A stretch of DNA of 64,000 nt from Actinobacteria bacterium OV320 (lineage in GTDB: Bacteria; Actinomycetota; Actinomycetes; Streptomycetales; Streptomycetaceae), in assembly GCA_001298545.1 (NCBI GenBank), contig LJCX01000032.1:286471-350470 (forward strand). Direction: 5' to 3'. The notes beneath the pieces were generated by a model. That model had not been told where the DNA came from. It did no database searches and saw nothing but the letters and a program-made list of their open reading frames with translations. A program made the translations under genes and the position numbers. Positions 63,395-64,000 of this stretch are shown here, in pieces (the stretch's first letter is position 1; each line of letters begins with the position of its first letter).

Positions 63395-64000
63395 ATGACA
63401 GGTGTTTTGGGTGTTTCGGGTGTGGTGGAGACGGACGTGGTGGTGGTGGGGGGTGGGCCGGTGGGGTTGGTGGTGGCGTGTGAGTTGGCGGTGCGGGGGG
63501 TGCGGGTGGTGGTTCTGGAGTCGGAGGTGGTGGTGTCGGCGAGGCCGAGGGCGACGACGGTGCATGCGCGTGCGGTGCAGTGTCTGGTCCGGCGCGGTTA
63601 TCTGGGCGGGCTGGTGGAGTGGGGAGCCGGGGGCGGCCGTTTGCTCGACGGTGACCGGACCGGTGTTCCCGGCCCGGGCTGTGGTGAGGGTGCTGGTCTG
63701 AGCGGTGACGCGGTCGGTATGCCTGAGGGGGCTGGTGTTCCTGGTCCGGGTCTTGGTGGTTCTGGTGTGGGTGGTGGGGTGGGGTTTCATTTTGGGGGGT
63801 TGGGGGGGTTGGTTGTTTCGGCACCTGGGTTGGAGCCGGTGGCGGTGTTGAAGTGTGCGCAGGAGGAGTTGGAGTCTCATTTTGAGGTGCGGGCGCGGGG
63901 GTTGGGTGTGCGGGTGTTGCGGGGGTGTCGGGTGGTGGGAGTGCGGCAGTGGCGGGGTGGGGTGGTGGTGACGGCGCGGGGTGCGTTCGGGTCCGTGGTG
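63395..64000 (+). CDS. FAD-dependent aromatic hydroxylase, N-terminal part (cut by window end)
   Basis: ATG at 63395 follows GGGGGGAG at about 7 bases. TDVVVVGGGPVGLVVACELA, then VRGVRVVVLES is the GxGxxG FAD-binding start of the PHBH-type monooxygenases (PF01494); ARATTVHARAVQCLVRRGYL is the next conserved block, and KCAQEELESHFEVRARGLGV, usually Gln and Glu here, the third. A Gly-rich insert lies near residues 80-125. Members hydroxylate phenols and polyketides with NAD(P)H. Codon use is extreme (GTG, GGG, GGT, TTG), unlike the other genes here. The function cannot be narrowed with the C-terminus missing. Confidence 0.85.
   Translation, partial: MTGVLGVSGVVETDVVVVGGGPVGLVVACELAVRGVRVVVLESEVVVSARPRATTVHARAVQCLVRRGYLGGLVEWGAGGGRLLDGDRTGVPGPGCGEGAGLSGDAVGMPEGAGVPGPGLGGSGVGGGVGFHFGGLGGLVVSAPGLEPVAVLKCAQEELESHFEVRARGLGVRVLRGCRVVGVRQWRGGVVVTARGAFGSVV

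Noticed and set aside
63278..63880. Pro/His-rich minus-strand frames at the window end
   Set aside because: Shadows created by the G-skewed hydroxylase gene on the plus strand.

Overview
The window is very GC-rich actinobacterial DNA, almost certainly from Streptomyces or a close relative. GC-rich wobble positions, a SARP/AfsR-type regulator, RsbW/STAS/ANTAR regulators, F420-type enzymes, Tat-exported esterases and YD-repeat proteins all point that way. The density of insertion sequences and broken genes in the first half suggests a variable region, such as a linear-chromosome arm. I infer this; no telomere or core gene set is present to prove it. I see no tRNA, rRNA or CRISPR array.

Region 1 (1-13.2 kb): the 3' part of an AfsR/SARP-like regulator, a secreted RHS/YD-repeat protein with a small AT-richer membrane gene downstream (possible toxin/immunity pair), an acetate kinase, an AraC-type regulator and a STAS protein. 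Between them lie gene relics: a cupin, an alpha/beta hydrolase with an in-frame stop, an FAD monooxygenase and an amidohydrolase.

Region 2 (13.5-20.4 kb): nested mobile DNA. A MerR gene is broken by a perfect 124-bp tandem duplication. Beside it, an IS with perfect 16-bp terminal repeats is split by an IS256-family element that carries an esterase as passenger. An IS110-family element follows.

Region 3 (20.8-32.4 kb): an ANTAR/STAS/RsbW-like regulatory group, a lipoprotein, a TetR-SDR-F420-reductase module whose SDR is frameshifted, an alpha/beta hydrolase, a translationally coupled cis-prenyltransferase plus DUF2236/EF-hand protein, and a membrane-anchored protein of unknown role.

Region 4 (33-55.8 kb) is the main find: a catabolic island read mostly on the minus strand. 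It has two exported esterases, an MFS transporter, an SsuABC-like importer, a cytoplasmic carboxylesterase, three different 4,5-dihydroxyphthalate-decarboxylase-like paralogues, a DUF3500 protein, a ThDP enzyme, a LigJ-like 4-oxalomesaconate hydratase, an HpcH/HpaI aldolase, a second amidohydrolase, a CoxG-like protein and an exported lactonase. Two paralogous GntR/FCD regulators lie in and beside it, and TTGTC-N-GACAA palindromes sit in front of its transcription units. The likely job is extracellular ester hydrolysis, uptake of the acid, decarboxylation and hydratase/aldolase cleavage to central metabolites. No ring-cleaving dioxygenase is present, so the substrate is open.

Region 5 (56-64 kb): an L,D-transpeptidase, a divergent quinone-reductase/XRE-regulator pair, a divergent LysR/SDR pair, a degenerate transposase, and the start of an FAD aromatic hydroxylase in DNA with extreme G-over-C strand skew.
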